A DNA stretch of 64,000 bases from Molanna angustata (GCA_963576475.1 OY754975.1:23716654-23780653); one strand, 5' to 3'; shown: positions 1-11,911, counted from the stretch's first letter. Notes: generated by a model not told the origin, from the sequence alone. Numbers and translations are program-made.

Positions 1-344
1 GTTATTTAATAAATAAATTGTCGTCTATCATTATTTAGAATATGATATTGAATAGTACACAACATTCATTTCGAAATGATTGTTGAATACCTACTATTAT
101 TGTTTAATTATTATATTTTTAGTACCTTATGTAAATAAATAAAAAATTAACAAACTCATTCATTTTATTGTTAATCATTGGTATCATACTGTACACTTTC
201 ATGGATCGATCCTCACTGCGTTCCACACAATGTGGGGTAACCATCGGCAGGTGAACGGGTGTGCATTATCCTATAAAAAAGCATGCCATGCGCATTTTTG
301 TCGACACACCGGCATCTTTATTAATATATATTTTTTTTTAAATA
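1..344. other. A+T-rich intergenic DNA, no gene seen
   Basis: No convincing coding signal. A short block around 225-262 carries GTGGGGTAACC followed by a CAGGTGAACGGG motif. The same block occurs in reverse at about 62,185-62,220, and a shorter piece (GGGGTAACC) occurs at 63,971-63,980. It is therefore part of a dispersed repeat that I cannot name. Confidence 0.5.
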
Positions 345-516
345 TAAAAAATGAATATGTCCTTGTTAAACAAGTACATATACATCTTCCTACGTTCCCT
401 AAAAAAATCAAATAAATGCATGTGCTATAGGTAAACGAAATCGGTCGAGACAGGATTCGAACTCGCGACCACTGGATTACCAGCCCAGCGCGCTAGCCGC
501 TCTGCCATCGACCCAT
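345..516 (-). mobile_element. tRNA-derived SINE, family C (tRNA-Thr-like head)
   Basis: Read on the minus strand, a tRNA-like head (A-box-like AGCGGCTAGCGCGCTGGG, B box GAGTTCGAATCC) is followed by a body that includes GTATATGTACTTGTTTAAC and an A/T-rich end. The same head and body occur in plus orientation at 25,922-26,103, with partial copies at 43,983 and 48,505. The head folds with an anticodon-like loop resembling tRNA-Thr. Such heads supply the internal Pol III promoter of SINEs. It is not a functional tRNA gene because the repeat continues past the acceptor end with no terminator. Confidence 0.75.
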
Positions 517-924
517 CCATCCATTAAATTAATATAAATGATATGAGAATATTTTAAAGCTTGGTGACTGTTTATTTTCGATGTCACTAAATGTTTATTA
601 AGGGTCATTTCATTTACTCCGTATATTATTTAAATCATTGGTTTTCAGTGAATTTTTGAGGAGTGAGTATAATTACTTTACCTTTTTTCAAACCATAGAT
701 TGGCCGCGTCCCGGCTTAAATAGAAATTCGTTAGTGGTAAACATAATTTCTACATTTCCGTAAAAGGGATTTAGGCTTGTATTATAGACTTCCCGTTTGT
801 CACGCAGATCAGATAACACATTGATTAGCGATCGTATTACTTAACTCTTGTTACACATTCTCTTTCGAACTCACCACAGTATCGTGTATTTGCGAAGAAA
901 ATAAATAATAATGATACTTTCGAA

Positions 925-1075
925 TATTTGTATTATTGCATATGCGCAAACATTGGATTTTATTCTGTCGGGAGTCAATGATATTTAAGCCCTGTAGGTG
1001 CCTTGATTTCCCGGTTCTCCTACAATAAATATTCCAACTTCGTCTCTATTGAGATAATTAAAAATCTGTTAATGA
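925..1075. mobile_element. Fragment of foldback repeat family FB
   Basis: Contains GCGCAAACATTGGATTTTAT, then a block around GCCCTGTAGGTGCCTTGAT and ACTTCGTCTCTATTGAGAT. The same blocks appear, in other order or orientation, at 16,735-17,120, 25,014-25,170, 37,627-38,233 and 45,772-46,340. This copy is rearranged relative to 25,014-25,170: the ATTGG-containing terminal block precedes the body instead of following it inverted. No coding capacity is seen. Confidence 0.6.
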
Positions 1076-1154
1076 TACTTTCAACAAAATTTAAAAATAT
1101 TACAAACCCGGCAGATGTTGTACTAACTGTGTATAATGGTTGATGTTTATGTAA

Positions 1155-1544
1155 TCCAACTGTCGATTTGTTTAAGAAAATTTATTTATCTAAACATATC
1201 GACAGTACTAAGCCAAGATGCGCGTATTAGGAACATTTTGTATACCTACCATAGTGGACTTATTGCATGCAAAAAACACAAACTTAGAGGCTTCGCAGCA
1301 AATATCATATTCTATATAATGTCGTCCATCATACCATCATGCTGTTTTCATATTCTGGTTAGAAAAAAGGACTGACCTCCATACTGTCCTATCTTGACAT
1401 ACATACCTACATCTGTTGTATAGAAAACAAAATATCTTAAAATATTCAATAATTTGGATTTATGGGTTTATAGTTTGGTACTTATTCTTCAACTAACATA
1501 CTATCGTTATCGATAGTTGGATCTCATGTATTACATGCAACTAG
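1155..1544 (+). mobile_element. Helitron-like element, short copy (TC...CTAG)
   Basis: Starts TCCAACTGTCGATTTG after an A and ends CATGCAACTAG before a T. That is the 5'-TC / CTAG-3' signature and A|T insertion context of Helitrons. The 3' end carries two small palindromes, ACTATCG-TTAT-CGATAGT and CATGTA-T-TACATG. The inner 5' motif CCAACTGTCGAT reappears inverted near the 3' end (ATCGATAGTTGG). Compared with 7,739-9,087 it keeps only the head and the tail, so it is an internal-deletion derivative lacking the microsatellite. No Rep/helicase coding is present; it would be non-autonomous. Confidence 0.6.
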
Positions 1545-1583
1545 TTTCTTATTGTTTTTTTGCGTTTATCTTAATTACATATT

Positions 1584-2445
1584 TCAACTGTCGATTTGTT
1601 TAAGAGACCTTTGTTCTCTTAACATATCGACAATGTTTCAAGCCAGGATACGCGAGAATTGTATGCAGGGTCTACTTTTTTCACGGCTTTTCAAAGTCAT
1701 AAAACACCAACATAGTGGCTTCACAGCATATATGTTCCATACACGGATTTACTCAGAATTCGGAGTAAAATATTTCGTGTGAGTTTTGTGTGCGTATGCG
1801 TGTGCTTGTGCGTGCGTGCGTGCGTGCGTGCGTGCATGCGTGCGTGCGTGCGTGCGTGCATGCGTGCGTGCGTGCGTGCATGCGTGCGTGCGTGCGTGCG
1901 TGCATGTGTGTGTGTGTGTGAGGGTGTGTGTGTGTGTGTCCGTCTCCCCTTATAACTTTTGATCTGCTCAATTTACAGAGCCCAAAACTTCAGAATACAT
2001 AAATAGTTATAGGCCTACAAAACTTTTATACTCAGAATTTTGAATTTTTGTTTCAGTCAGGGGTTATCAACTTTTGAATTTTTACTTTATTTTTCCATAT
2101 ATCTCAGAAACCATAAAAGCTTGAACGCTGAAAATTGGTACGAACATAGACAAATACAAAATCTCAAACGAGTTTTTTCAAAAAAATTCCAGAGTTTCTC
2201 AAACATTTTTTATTAAGAAAAACATTTTTTTAAATTTATGTGTTTAACTGCCTATATTTCCTTAGTTTTTAATAATATCGAAAAAAACCGAAACAATCCA
2301 AATAGATAATTTAATTTTCTATAAAACATAGTAACATTGTAGTAGTACATCTCAAATTTACATAAATTGAATTTAGTGACGACATTGCTTCATACGATTT
2401 CTATGGCAGTCGCCTATACACAATATTATAATATATTATGTAGGT
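1584..2445 (+). mobile_element. Helitron-like element, 3'-truncated copy with TGCG core
   Basis: Begins only 39 bp after the previous copy ends. The head (TCAACTGTCGATTTGTTTAAG, with the hairpin AAGAGA...TCTCTTAA) is followed by a body matching 7,739-8,680, with a (TGCG)n/(TG)n tract in the middle where the other copy has (TG)n. It stops at about 2,445, just past GGCAGTCGCCTATACACAAT. Shortly beyond this a 5'-truncated SINE begins (2,465). The expected CTAG end is missing, so the copy is truncated. Confidence 0.6.
1799..1934. repeat. (TGCG)n / (TG)n microsatellite
   Basis: About 136 bp of TGCG units with periodic TGCATGCG interruptions, passing into TG repeats. It forms the core of the Helitron-like copy at 1,584. 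The apparent reverse-strand His/Thr/Ala-rich reading frame across it is a product of the repeat. Confidence 0.95.
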
Positions 2446-2464
2446 ATCTACATTCATGTTTATA

Positions 2465-2603
2465 AATTTATTTAAAATTATTTCTCACGTAACTCTTGCT
2501 TATCGGGGCTGGAAACACTAGGTAAATAAATTAGATGAAATTGTCGAATAGCAATGAAATGGCCACATGCACAGGGTGCAAGGAAGTATTTATTATTATT
2601 TTT
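2465..2603 (+). mobile_element. SINE family A, 5'-truncated (no tRNA head)
   Basis: Matches the non-tRNA body of the SINEs at 46,952 and 60,222: a TTTCTCACG start, GGGCTGGAAACACT, an AATAGCAATG block, GGTGCAAGGAAGT and an ATTATTATT tail. The tRNA-related head is absent, as expected of an incomplete reverse-transcription product. Confidence 0.7.
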
Positions 2604-3807
2604 AAATTTTATATATATTTTTTCAATGGCGAGCCTTTGAATTTTGTTTTATTTTATAATTTATTTTGAAAGAAATAATGTTTGGGTACATATTAAATTT
2701 ATATGATGTACCTAGTACGTAAGTACTTCATCTAATAAATAGTGACATTAAACAAAGTAGGTACCTATGTAGTGTGTTTTATATAATATTTAAATAATGA
2801 ATTTCCCCAACATTTTTTAACACAAAATTATCTTTTGACTAAATATATCACAACAAAAAAATCAAATAAAAACTTTTGTTATTTGTATAATATACGAGTA
2901 CTTCAAAATATATAAAAGATTCATAAAATCCTAGATGTTATACTCCCGGTTGATATCTATATGAAAATTTAATAGAGGAGATCAAATGTTTGTTGGTGTA
3001 ACATCGTTGAAAAAATATTGAGATGGTCTTATGTTATAATAATGTAGTTTTCTTCAAAACTGCGTATAAAAACACCGTCGGACTCAACAGTAAGCTGTCA
3101 ATAAATTGAACAATAATTCACAATATGTTTCTAAACATCGTAGGTATTTAAAAAAACATAGTTGTTAAATTGATAATATCAGTCCATCGACATTGAAATA
3201 AACATCCCTATAATATAGAACGAGCAATTTAATTGATATATTTTTTTTAATATCCTTATTGATATTACAAAAGATGTTTTTAATTTTACTCTGACACTAA
3301 TGAACATTCGGACAAACTTCACCATCACACAACAGATGTTTGTCATAACATTGTACGTAAGTTAATGTAAAATAATCCTTACAAATAATAAGTAAAATGT
3401 TGTTAGTACGCATGTTGATGTTAACTCATTATGGACAGTATTTATGTCTTCAATACGCATGTCTGGAGCAAAGCACGGACCGGGACAGTGTTCTGTCCTT
3501 TTCTAACACATACCAATGAAGCGCTATCTGTGTCGCTCACAATCACGGATCGGCAAAATTTCGTATTACTATGAGATAATATGTAGAAAAATTACGTTCA
3601 TATAAATTATGCACACAATCCTATAATATACGAATTTTGGCGCTATATACAAACACGCATCTACTAACAAAGTTACTAGGTACCATTATAACGTATTTTG
3701 GCAAGTGTTTTGAATAAGTTTTTTGGATATAATATATATTTATTAATTTTAGAAGGCAGTGTAGTGCACTTATGTACACACTAAGAAATCGCCTGTGTAC
3801 AGAAGGC
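2604..3807. other. A+T-rich stretch, nothing recognised
   Basis: About 1.2 kb of A+T-rich DNA with frequent stops in all frames. I see no RNA gene, terminal repeats or conserved coding segment. Confidence 0.5.
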
Positions 3808-4110
3808 GTAGTAATAAAGCTAGAACAAATGGACGTGAAAACTATATAAAATATACGAAGTATATAAAATATCGAAAAATATACACATGGACGCAAGTAT
3901 GATGTCAATTATGCATAGGAAAGTTTTTAATATACACCGGAAGTAGTAATAAAGATAGAAAAATGGACGTGAAAACTATATGAAGAAATATATAAAATAT
4001 ACAAAAAATATACACCGGACGCAGTAATAAAGATAAAAAAAATGGACGTGAAAACTATAGGAAGATATTTGTAAAATATACAAAAAATATACACATGGAC
4101 GCAAGTATGA
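3808..4110. repeat. Three-unit imperfect tandem repeat
   Basis: Units begin near 3,808, 3,942 and 4,021. Each carries AGTAATAAAG followed by AAATGGACGTGAAAACTATA, then AT-rich DNA ending in AAATATACAC and GGACGC. Units 2 and 3 are about 79 and 90 bp. Unit 1 is longer (about 134 bp) because of extra sequence near 3,900. No coding role is evident. Confidence 0.8.
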
Positions 4111-4306
4111 AAATGACGTGTCAAACGTACCAAAATAGGATAAAACTGAATATTTATATTTTTCAATTTACAAGAAAAACCTTATGGCTACAATGATTGT
4201 GAGCAACAAATAGCTCTAAATTCACTGACATAAACCTAAAATAATAAGTAGAAGTGGTGGACGCCGATCTGTCGGATATTTGGCGGACGCAAAAAATGTA
4301 GTGGGA

Positions 4307-4782
<476 letters not shown>

Positions 4783-4812
4783 ACATATTTCACCCGTGAA
4801 AACATCAAATAT

Positions 4813-5400
<588 letters not shown>

Positions 5401-5689
5401 TTGTAAAATAAACCTTATTTTTTTATTTCTGTGTAAATATTCTTAAAATTATAAATTAATTTTGTTTCTTGCTCTCGACGGACATCATTATTTAACAGCA
5501 ATCAAACTGCCTAACTTTTATTTAATATACAATTGAACTCTAAACTCAAATTGTATGTTATATAAAAAAATGCTGTCACTTTCGAATTTTGTATTAACCA
5601 ATGTATTTTTATGATTGAAAAAAAACAATTCGTTTTTTTTTCAGTGGTAAATTAGCAAATACGTCGGTATCTATGACATTTTATAAATA

Positions 5690-6285
5690 GACACCTTATT
5701 TGAGAGCAAAACGCTAAATATTTGTGCGCACGCGCGTATTTCTGACATCCGTCCCTTGAACTGTCTGATGGAAGACGCTTGTTACAACAAAGACATTCCG
5801 ATGAATTTGAAAATAAAGGTCTTTGAAACATGTATCCGCCCAGTGCTAACATATGGATTATAAACAATGACACTAACTGCCAACACAATATACAAACTAA
5901 AATGTACGTAACGAGCTATGGAACGGCAAATGTTAGGAGTGAGCCTCCGGGATAAAATAAGAAATGAAGAAATAAGACGCCAAACAAAAGTCGTTGACAT
6001 AGCAGACCGTGTTGGAAAGTTGAAATGGTAGTGGGCAGGTCATGTTGCAAGACAGGGTACCGAAAGGTGGACACCCAAAATACTAAAATGGAGACCGTGG
6101 GAAAATAAAAGACCGGTAGGGCAACCACAAAAAAGATGAGTCGACGATATCATTCCGGTTGCGGGAAGGGGTTGGCTGGGGAAAGCACAGGACCGAGAGA
6201 GATGGAGTTCATTGGAGGAGGCTTACATCCAGCAGTGGAGAGATGACTGTCGAAGAAGTAGAAGAAGAAGATGAACATAAAACAA
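5690..6285 (+). pseudogene. RTE-type LINE reverse transcriptase C-terminal fossil
   Basis: Broken conceptual frames give the diagnostic tail of RTE-clade endonuclease/reverse transcriptases: a KVFETCIRPVLTYG-like block near 5,815, an AMERQMLGVSLRDKIRNEE-like block near 5,915, WAGHVARQ near 6,035, and W..L.EAYIQQW near 6,205-6,240. Stops and shifts interrupt it (for example TAA at about 5,860 and TAG at about 6,030). The encoded enzyme would copy LINE RNA into DNA at a chromosomal nick. The 3' end is GAAGAAGTAGAAGAAGAAG. The 5' part is absent. Confidence 0.85.
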
Positions 6286-6484
6286 AGAGTAATAAATTAA
6301 TGGTCAAATAAACTGTCCACTAAGTACGTTTTTACAGTTGATTCTAAAAAAAAGATTAATATTACATATATACTAAAAACTAAAAAAAATAACGGCGGAG
6401 ATGGGGGAGGAACTGTAGGAATAGATATAGAAAAGTGGAGGAATGTGAGAAGTAGAGCAACTGATGGTAATATCACAACACCTT

Positions 6485-6997
6485 TCGTCATTATGATATT
6501 GCTTCAAGGAACCCAGCAGCGAAACTCGGATGTAACCTTGTTAATGAGGACTTCAGCCTGAATGAGACTTGGCACAATGACTGGGTAAGCTCCAACCTGG
6601 ATGTTAATAGGTACATGGAAACTCCAACGAAGATACCCCCAGGTTTCGAGCTGCCAAGAAGGCTGTGGACCTCCGTGAATAGGATCCGCACTGGACATGG
6701 ACGCTGCAACTACCTTATGGCAAAGTGGGGCATTGTTCCATCCGCACAATGCGATTGCGGCCACCCCTTTCAAACAATGCAACACATATTGGAAGAATGC
6801 AGCGTCCATGCATATGAAGGCCCAAAGTCGGACATTTGCGAATTGACACCAGCATTTGTGGATTGGCTCGGAGCCCTCGACGTGAATGTGTGATTGCCAT
6901 GTCGTGCTGTTTTGTGTTTGTTTGCTGTGTTTGTTCATTTTGATTTTAAACATGTAATTCACTATTACCATACGATAAATAAATAAATAAATAAATT
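6485..6997 (+). pseudogene. LINE 3' end with zinc-knuckle C-terminus, (TAAA)n tail
   Basis: The frame at 6,615-6,893 contains PGFELPRRLWTSVNRIRTGH, then C-D-C-G...H-I-L-E-E-C. This is the cysteine/histidine cluster common at the C-terminus of insect LINE polyproteins that carry RNase H (R1/LOA/jockey group). It ends in a stop at 6,891, a roughly 80-bp 3'UTR and an AATAAATAAATAAAT tail, as expected of target-primed insertion. 5'-truncated; upstream sequence is degraded. Confidence 0.8.
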
Positions 6998-7738
6998 ATG
7001 ATATCCGTCCGCACTCGTACCTAACCCTCTCCCGGAATTGATTGTTATAACATATCATCTGTCTGTATGCGTAGCAGATAATACAATTTTTAAACAACAT
7101 CAATCCATGTAAAAAAATATATATTATGATTGATTGAACCACGGTATCGGAAACTGTGTACAAAAGTCCCAAAAACCACCCTTTAATCTAGTCAAGGCAG
7201 TAAACCTTCAGTATCAAAGGGGTTTTTATACACTGGAATAAATTACTCCATCAGATTTATTCCATTTGTCAGGTATTTTTCTGTTTCAGTCTTTCTAATA
7301 TGGATTTTCCAGCCAACGCTTTCAATGGTCAGGTATACAAAAGGCGAGTGGCGTTTATCGGAAAATGTGGTATAGGCAACGTACCTACATACATGCCTTG
7401 GACCAACTTATACCCATCCTAAATTAAACCAAAGAGGGTTTCATGTTCAGCTATAATTAACAGGCCCATGTATCGGAAAGGAGTCAGACCAATACATGAA
7501 TACAATAATGAAACGATGAATATATTTATTAAACTAACTTAATTTCATCAGTCATTTTGCCTTAGCAAATTATATACATATTATATATTCCGTTCCATAC
7601 CATTATTTACATCTTGTTCAGTTAAATTGTATCATGTCTATGTGTTGGCTCATAGCGTGTTTACGAATTAAATATTAAATCTACACATACATTTTTTGTT
7701 TCATTTTTTTTAAATATATTACGTTTGTGGATCGATTA
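6998..7738. other. Intergenic, nothing recognised
   Basis: About 740 bp with no coding or RNA signal. It contains no inverted repeat or tail I can attribute to a named element. Confidence 0.5.
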
Positions 7739-7956
7739 TCCAACTGTCGATTTGTTCAAGAGAACTTTGTTCTCTTAACATATCGATAAAGTTTCAAGCC
7801 AGGATACACGAGATTTGTATGTAGGGTCTATATTTTTCACGGCTTTTCCAACTTTGAAGTAAAAAAACACCAATTTAGAGGCTTCGCAGCATATATGTTC
7901 TGTTTTACTCAGAAGGATTTACTCAGAATTCGGAGAAGAATATTTATTGTGTCTGA

Positions 7957-7975
7957 TTGTGAGTGTGTGTGTGTG

Positions 7976-8045
<70 letters not shown>

Positions 8046-8077
8046 TGTGTGTGTTTGTGTGTGTGTGTGTGTGTGTT

Positions 8078-8123
<46 letters not shown>

Positions 8124-8178
8124 TGTGTGTGTCTGTGTGTGTCTGTGTGTCTGTGTGTTCGTGTGTCTATGTGTGTCC
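7957..8178. repeat. (TG)n microsatellite core
   Basis: About 220 bp of TG with scattered TGAG, TTTG, AGGG and TGTC interruptions, inside the Helitron-like element. Cys/Val-repeat reading frames here are artefacts. Confidence 0.97.
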
Positions 8179-8685
8179 GTTCCCCCTTATAACTTTAGAT
8201 CCGCTCAATTTACAGACCCCAAAATTTCAGGACATATAAATAGTTATAGGCTTACAAAACTTTTATACTCAGAATTCAATTTTTGAATTTTTCCTTTATT
8301 TTTACATGTAGGTATCTCAGAAACCATAAAAGCTAGAACGCTGAAAATTGGTATGAATATAGAAAAAAAAATACCTATATCAAATTTATTCTTCAAGATT
8401 TTTTTTTATAAAATTTGAGTTTCTCAAACATTTTTTTATTAAGAAAAATATATTTTTTTATAATAAGTTTATGTGTTTAACTGCCTATATTTTCAAAGCT
8501 TTAAAAAATATCAAAAAAGCCGAAACACTCCAACTAAATTATTTAATTTTCTATGAAAAATATTAACATTTTAGTAGTATACCTACATCTAATTTTTTTT
8601 TAACAATTTTTATAAAAAAAGAATTTAGTGACGACATCGCTTCATACAATATGTATGGCAGTCGCCTATACACAATATCTATGAT

Positions 8686-8834
8686 CACGGAAGGATCCTC
8701 CACGTAGATTGAGCTTCGGTTAACTTCGGAAAAGCAATCGGGCGTCCCTGGAAACGGCAGAATGCCGGCCAATCCTTCCACCACCGGAGCACCAACCAAT
8801 ATGATGGTGTTCCGGACACGGAAAGTAAGTAAGT
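8686..8834 (+). mobile_element. 149-bp retro-insertion with 12-bp target duplication
   Basis: Flanked on both sides by AATATCTATGAT (8,674-8,685 and 8,835-8,846). The insert is G+C-rich relative to its host and ends in an AAGTAAGTAAGT tail. This fits a 5'-truncated non-LTR retroelement or SINE 3' end. The sequence itself (CACGGAAGGATCC... to ...GGTGTTCCGGACACGG) belongs to no family I can name. It post-dates the surrounding Helitron-like copy. Confidence 0.85.
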
Positions 8835-9087
8835 AATATCTATGATGACTTAATAGTTTGTTAATTAATCTCCATACCACCATGCGGTTTTCATATTCTG
8901 GGTAGGAAAAATAACTGACCTCCATACTATCCTATCTTGACATACATACCTACATGTATTGTATAGAAAACAAAATATCTTAAAATATTGAATAATTTGG
9001 ATTTATGGGTTTATAGTTTGGTACTTATTCTTCAACTATACATACTATCGCTATCGACAGTTGGATCTCATGGTTACATGCAACTAG

Positions 9088-9385
9088 TTTTATTTAAATT
9101 TATTTAGTTTGTGAACGGATAGTAATAATATTATTTTATTCAAATTTATTAAGATAATTAATTTAATTAATTGTACGGATAGTAATAATATTATTTTATT
9201 TAAATTTATTTAGTTTGTGGACGGATAAGAAAATTATTATTTTTTAAATTTAATTGGTTTGTGGACTGATAAAAATAATAATATATTTTTTTAAATACAT
9301 TTAGTTTGTGGACAGATAGTATTAATATTATTTCATTATATTTATTTAGTTAGTAGACGGATGATAATAATTGTATTTTTGTAAA
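9088..9385. repeat. Degenerate ~55-60-bp minisatellite
   Basis: Four to five diverged units, each built from AAATTTATTTAGTTTGTGGA, CGGATAGTAATAATATTATTT and short AT-rich spacers. It starts immediately at the CTAG end of the Helitron-like copy. Non-coding. Confidence 0.8.
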
Positions 9386-9393
9386 TGTATTTA

Positions 9394-9819
9394 TTGAATA
9401 CATAGCAATGACAGGAAATAAAAAGATATGGAGAGGAAGAAGAGAGAAAGAATTTCTAAATAAGATATTGGTAAATATTCTAAAATTCCTATGATTGTAT
9501 TGAAATGAATCCAATAACAATAGCTGTCATTGTTTGCCAAATTGAATGTCATTCAAAAGTATATATTTTGGTTATTCTGAACATGTTATTGTATTGTCTA
9601 TAGTCAAAAGCAATTGTAACTATTTTCAGATTATTCTTTTATAAATTAACGCCCGTTTTATTAACTAAAACTGATTATATTTTTGATGTAAACATCACTT
9701 CTAAAATAAAACAAATGAATAAAACCATTGTATTTGGATATGACAAGGTTTTTTGAACAACGTACATAAGTACCTACCTACGCATATTTAAAAGTAAAAT
9801 GTACGGTTAGTTACTTAGG
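9394..9819 (+). repeat. Local duplication, copy 1
   Basis: Begins TTGAATACATAGCAATGACA and ends GTACGGTTAGTTACTTAGG. It matches 11,331-11,719 over most of its length, including GGTTATTCTGAACATG and TGATGTAAACATCACTTCTA. It carries about 80 bp (around 9,750-9,830) not shared in the same form. Whether it is a transposon or a segmental duplication is unclear; I see no terminal repeats. Confidence 0.75.
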
Positions 9820-11330
9820 TTATAAATACGTAGGTACATGCCTACATAAATCTTCTCTAGTAAGTTTAAAACCTTTAAACCTTTTTTTATTTCAATCATC
9901 AAATATTGAGTATGAATGTTCGATACTAATACGTTTAAAAAAAAGTTAAAATAAAAAGTCAAAATTTAGGTATTTTATCTTGGAAATATTCCGTCGGTTT
10001 CCTCTAAATAATCAATTTAAGCCAAACCTGCATATATTTGTGCCATTTTAACCGAAAATCCAAATATTTAATGGAAACAAACATCAAACTGTAATTTTAA
10101 CAACACGCTTTGACCGCTTGTTATGATTTCAATAACTTTTAATTTAATCGACTGTCTTATTTTAGTGTTTTTTATGTACTTGTAAATTAATTATACATTA
10201 TTAATTTAAATTTCTTTGTTATACTAATAAATCAATGCACGTTGTCTGTTTTATCAATTGTGTAGACTGTATAACTCTCTATCAACCATTAAAATAAAAT
10301 AAATATAAAATAAATAAAGGATAAAATAAGTTACGTCAACATATTCATAGACAATGGATTGAATCTCTACAAAGATTAAAAAAAAAGTCACAAAATTCAA
10401 TTCAGTGTTCAAAATAAATAAAAACATTTCAATAGACCAATCCAATGATGTGCGTTCAGAATAACAACCATACCATATTGACGATTGCCGCCATTTTGTA
10501 TTGAGATTATGTCAATAGTCAAAATTACCACCAGATTATTAATCAAATAGATATTTTTGTTTAAGCCTTTTTTAGAATAATTTAAGTGAGAGAGACGACG
10601 TCACATCAGACTATTTCACAATCTTGCTGATAAAATAAAATAAAGAAAAAACTATAATAATATATAGGCATTTAAATAAAAATACTATTATAAATCTTCG
10701 AATAATTTACGTTGTGTTCGTCGATATGTGCTTAGGACGCTGGTTTGAATAGCAAAGATCAATCGAGTTTTTATAAATACTGTTAAAAATCAAATTGAGG
10801 TGATTGTAATTTAAATGAAATAGGCAAACAGAGAGTAATAAAGCAATTGTTTACATTTTATAATAAAAAAGTGGTAAAAAAATAAACGACGCATATCCAC
10901 CATGACTTTTACCTCTATTTTCCCAACCTTCCGTGTAAACCTTTGACCGACAAATAGAGGTTAAATAAAATGGACCTACTAAATTTGGTTTGCTACAGTT
11001 TGTAGATAAAATATATAAAAGCCTTTGGAAAACAAAATAAATTATCCCCCATTCCCTTTCTCAGTTCACCCCTCCGCAACCGCTACTAACTTCCCCTGAT
11101 CGATTAATCAATATATTTTCCAATAAACCCCCATTTCCAAATTCAAATCATCCTTAAGATTAATAACAAGAATTTTTCATTTATTGCACCTCCATTCAAC
11201 AACAGTTTACCCCTTTAAGTTTGAGAAGAAGATGATGATTAAACACTTTGTGTACTATGGCAATAAGTAAATACTTAACACGATAAAAAAAAATTACAGA
11301 AAAAAGTAAAAATAACAAGACAATGAAAGA
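9820..11330. other. A+T-rich intergenic DNA, nothing recognised
   Basis: About 1.5 kb without coding evidence. C-rich bits near 11,045-11,210 stand out from the AT background but match nothing I know. Confidence 0.5.
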
Positions 11331-11719
11331 TTGAATTCATAGCAATGATAGGAAATCAAAAGGATAAGGAGAAGAAGAAGAGAGAAAGAATACCTAAATA
11401 AGATATTGGTGGTTATTCTGAAATTTCTATGATTGTATTGAAATGAATCCCATAACAATAGCTGCAATTGTTTGCTGAATCAATTGTCATCCAATAGTAC
11501 ACATTCTGGTTATTCTGAACATGGTATTGTATTGTCTATGGTCAAAAGAAATTGTAACTATTTTCAGATTATTGTGTTATAACTCAACACCCGATTTATT
11601 CACTAAAGCTGATTATATTTTGATGTAAACATCACTTCTAAAGTAATACAAATCAATAAAAACATTATATCTGGATATGACAAGGATTTAAAAGGAAAAT
11701 GTACGGTTAGTTACTTAGT
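11331..11719 (+). repeat. Local duplication, copy 2
   Basis: Same order as 9,394-9,819 (TTGAATTCATAGCAATGATA start; GTACGGTTAGTTACTTAG end). It is followed by short AAAGACAATGAAAG / AAAGACAGTGAAA direct repeats that lead into copy 3. Confidence 0.75.
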
Positions 11720-11780
11720 TAAAGACAATGAAAGATTGTTAAAGACAGTTAAGTTAAAGTTAGCTAAAGACAGTGAAATA

Positions 11781-11911
11781 TTGAATTCATAGCAATGATA
11801 GAAAGGAGAGGAAGAAGATAAAAAGAAGACCTAAATCAGATATTGGTATCTAATCTGAAATTTTTATGTTTGTATTGAAATGAAACCAATCACAATAGTT
11901 GTAATTGTTTA
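11781..11911 (+). repeat. Local duplication, copy 3 (5' part only)
   Basis: TTGAATTCATAGCAATGATA start, then a deleted and diverged version of the first 160 bp of copies 1 and 2, ending near AATAGTTGTAATTGTTTAC. Confidence 0.65.

Larger units (their letters stand above)
7739..9087 (+). mobile_element. Helitron-like element, fullest copy
   Basis: Runs from TCCAACTGTCGATTTG (after A) to CATGCAACTAG (before T). The 5' hairpin AAGAGAAC-TTT-GTTCTCTT lies about 20 bp in. The 3' end has the palindromic ACTATCG...CGACAGT region and GTTGGATCTCATG. The core is a roughly 220-bp (TG)n tract, then a conserved body with AAAGCTAGAACGCTGAAAAT and GCAGTCGCCTATACACAAT. A 149-bp insertion with 12-bp direct repeats interrupts it at 8,686. 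It has no helicase or Rep coding, so would be non-autonomous. The termini suit canonical Helitrons; the inverted terminal motif and microsatellite core also resemble the HINE/DINE group. Confidence 0.65.

Noticed and set aside
7983..8286. Cys/Val-rich reading frames
   Set aside because: Products of the (TG)n microsatellite.
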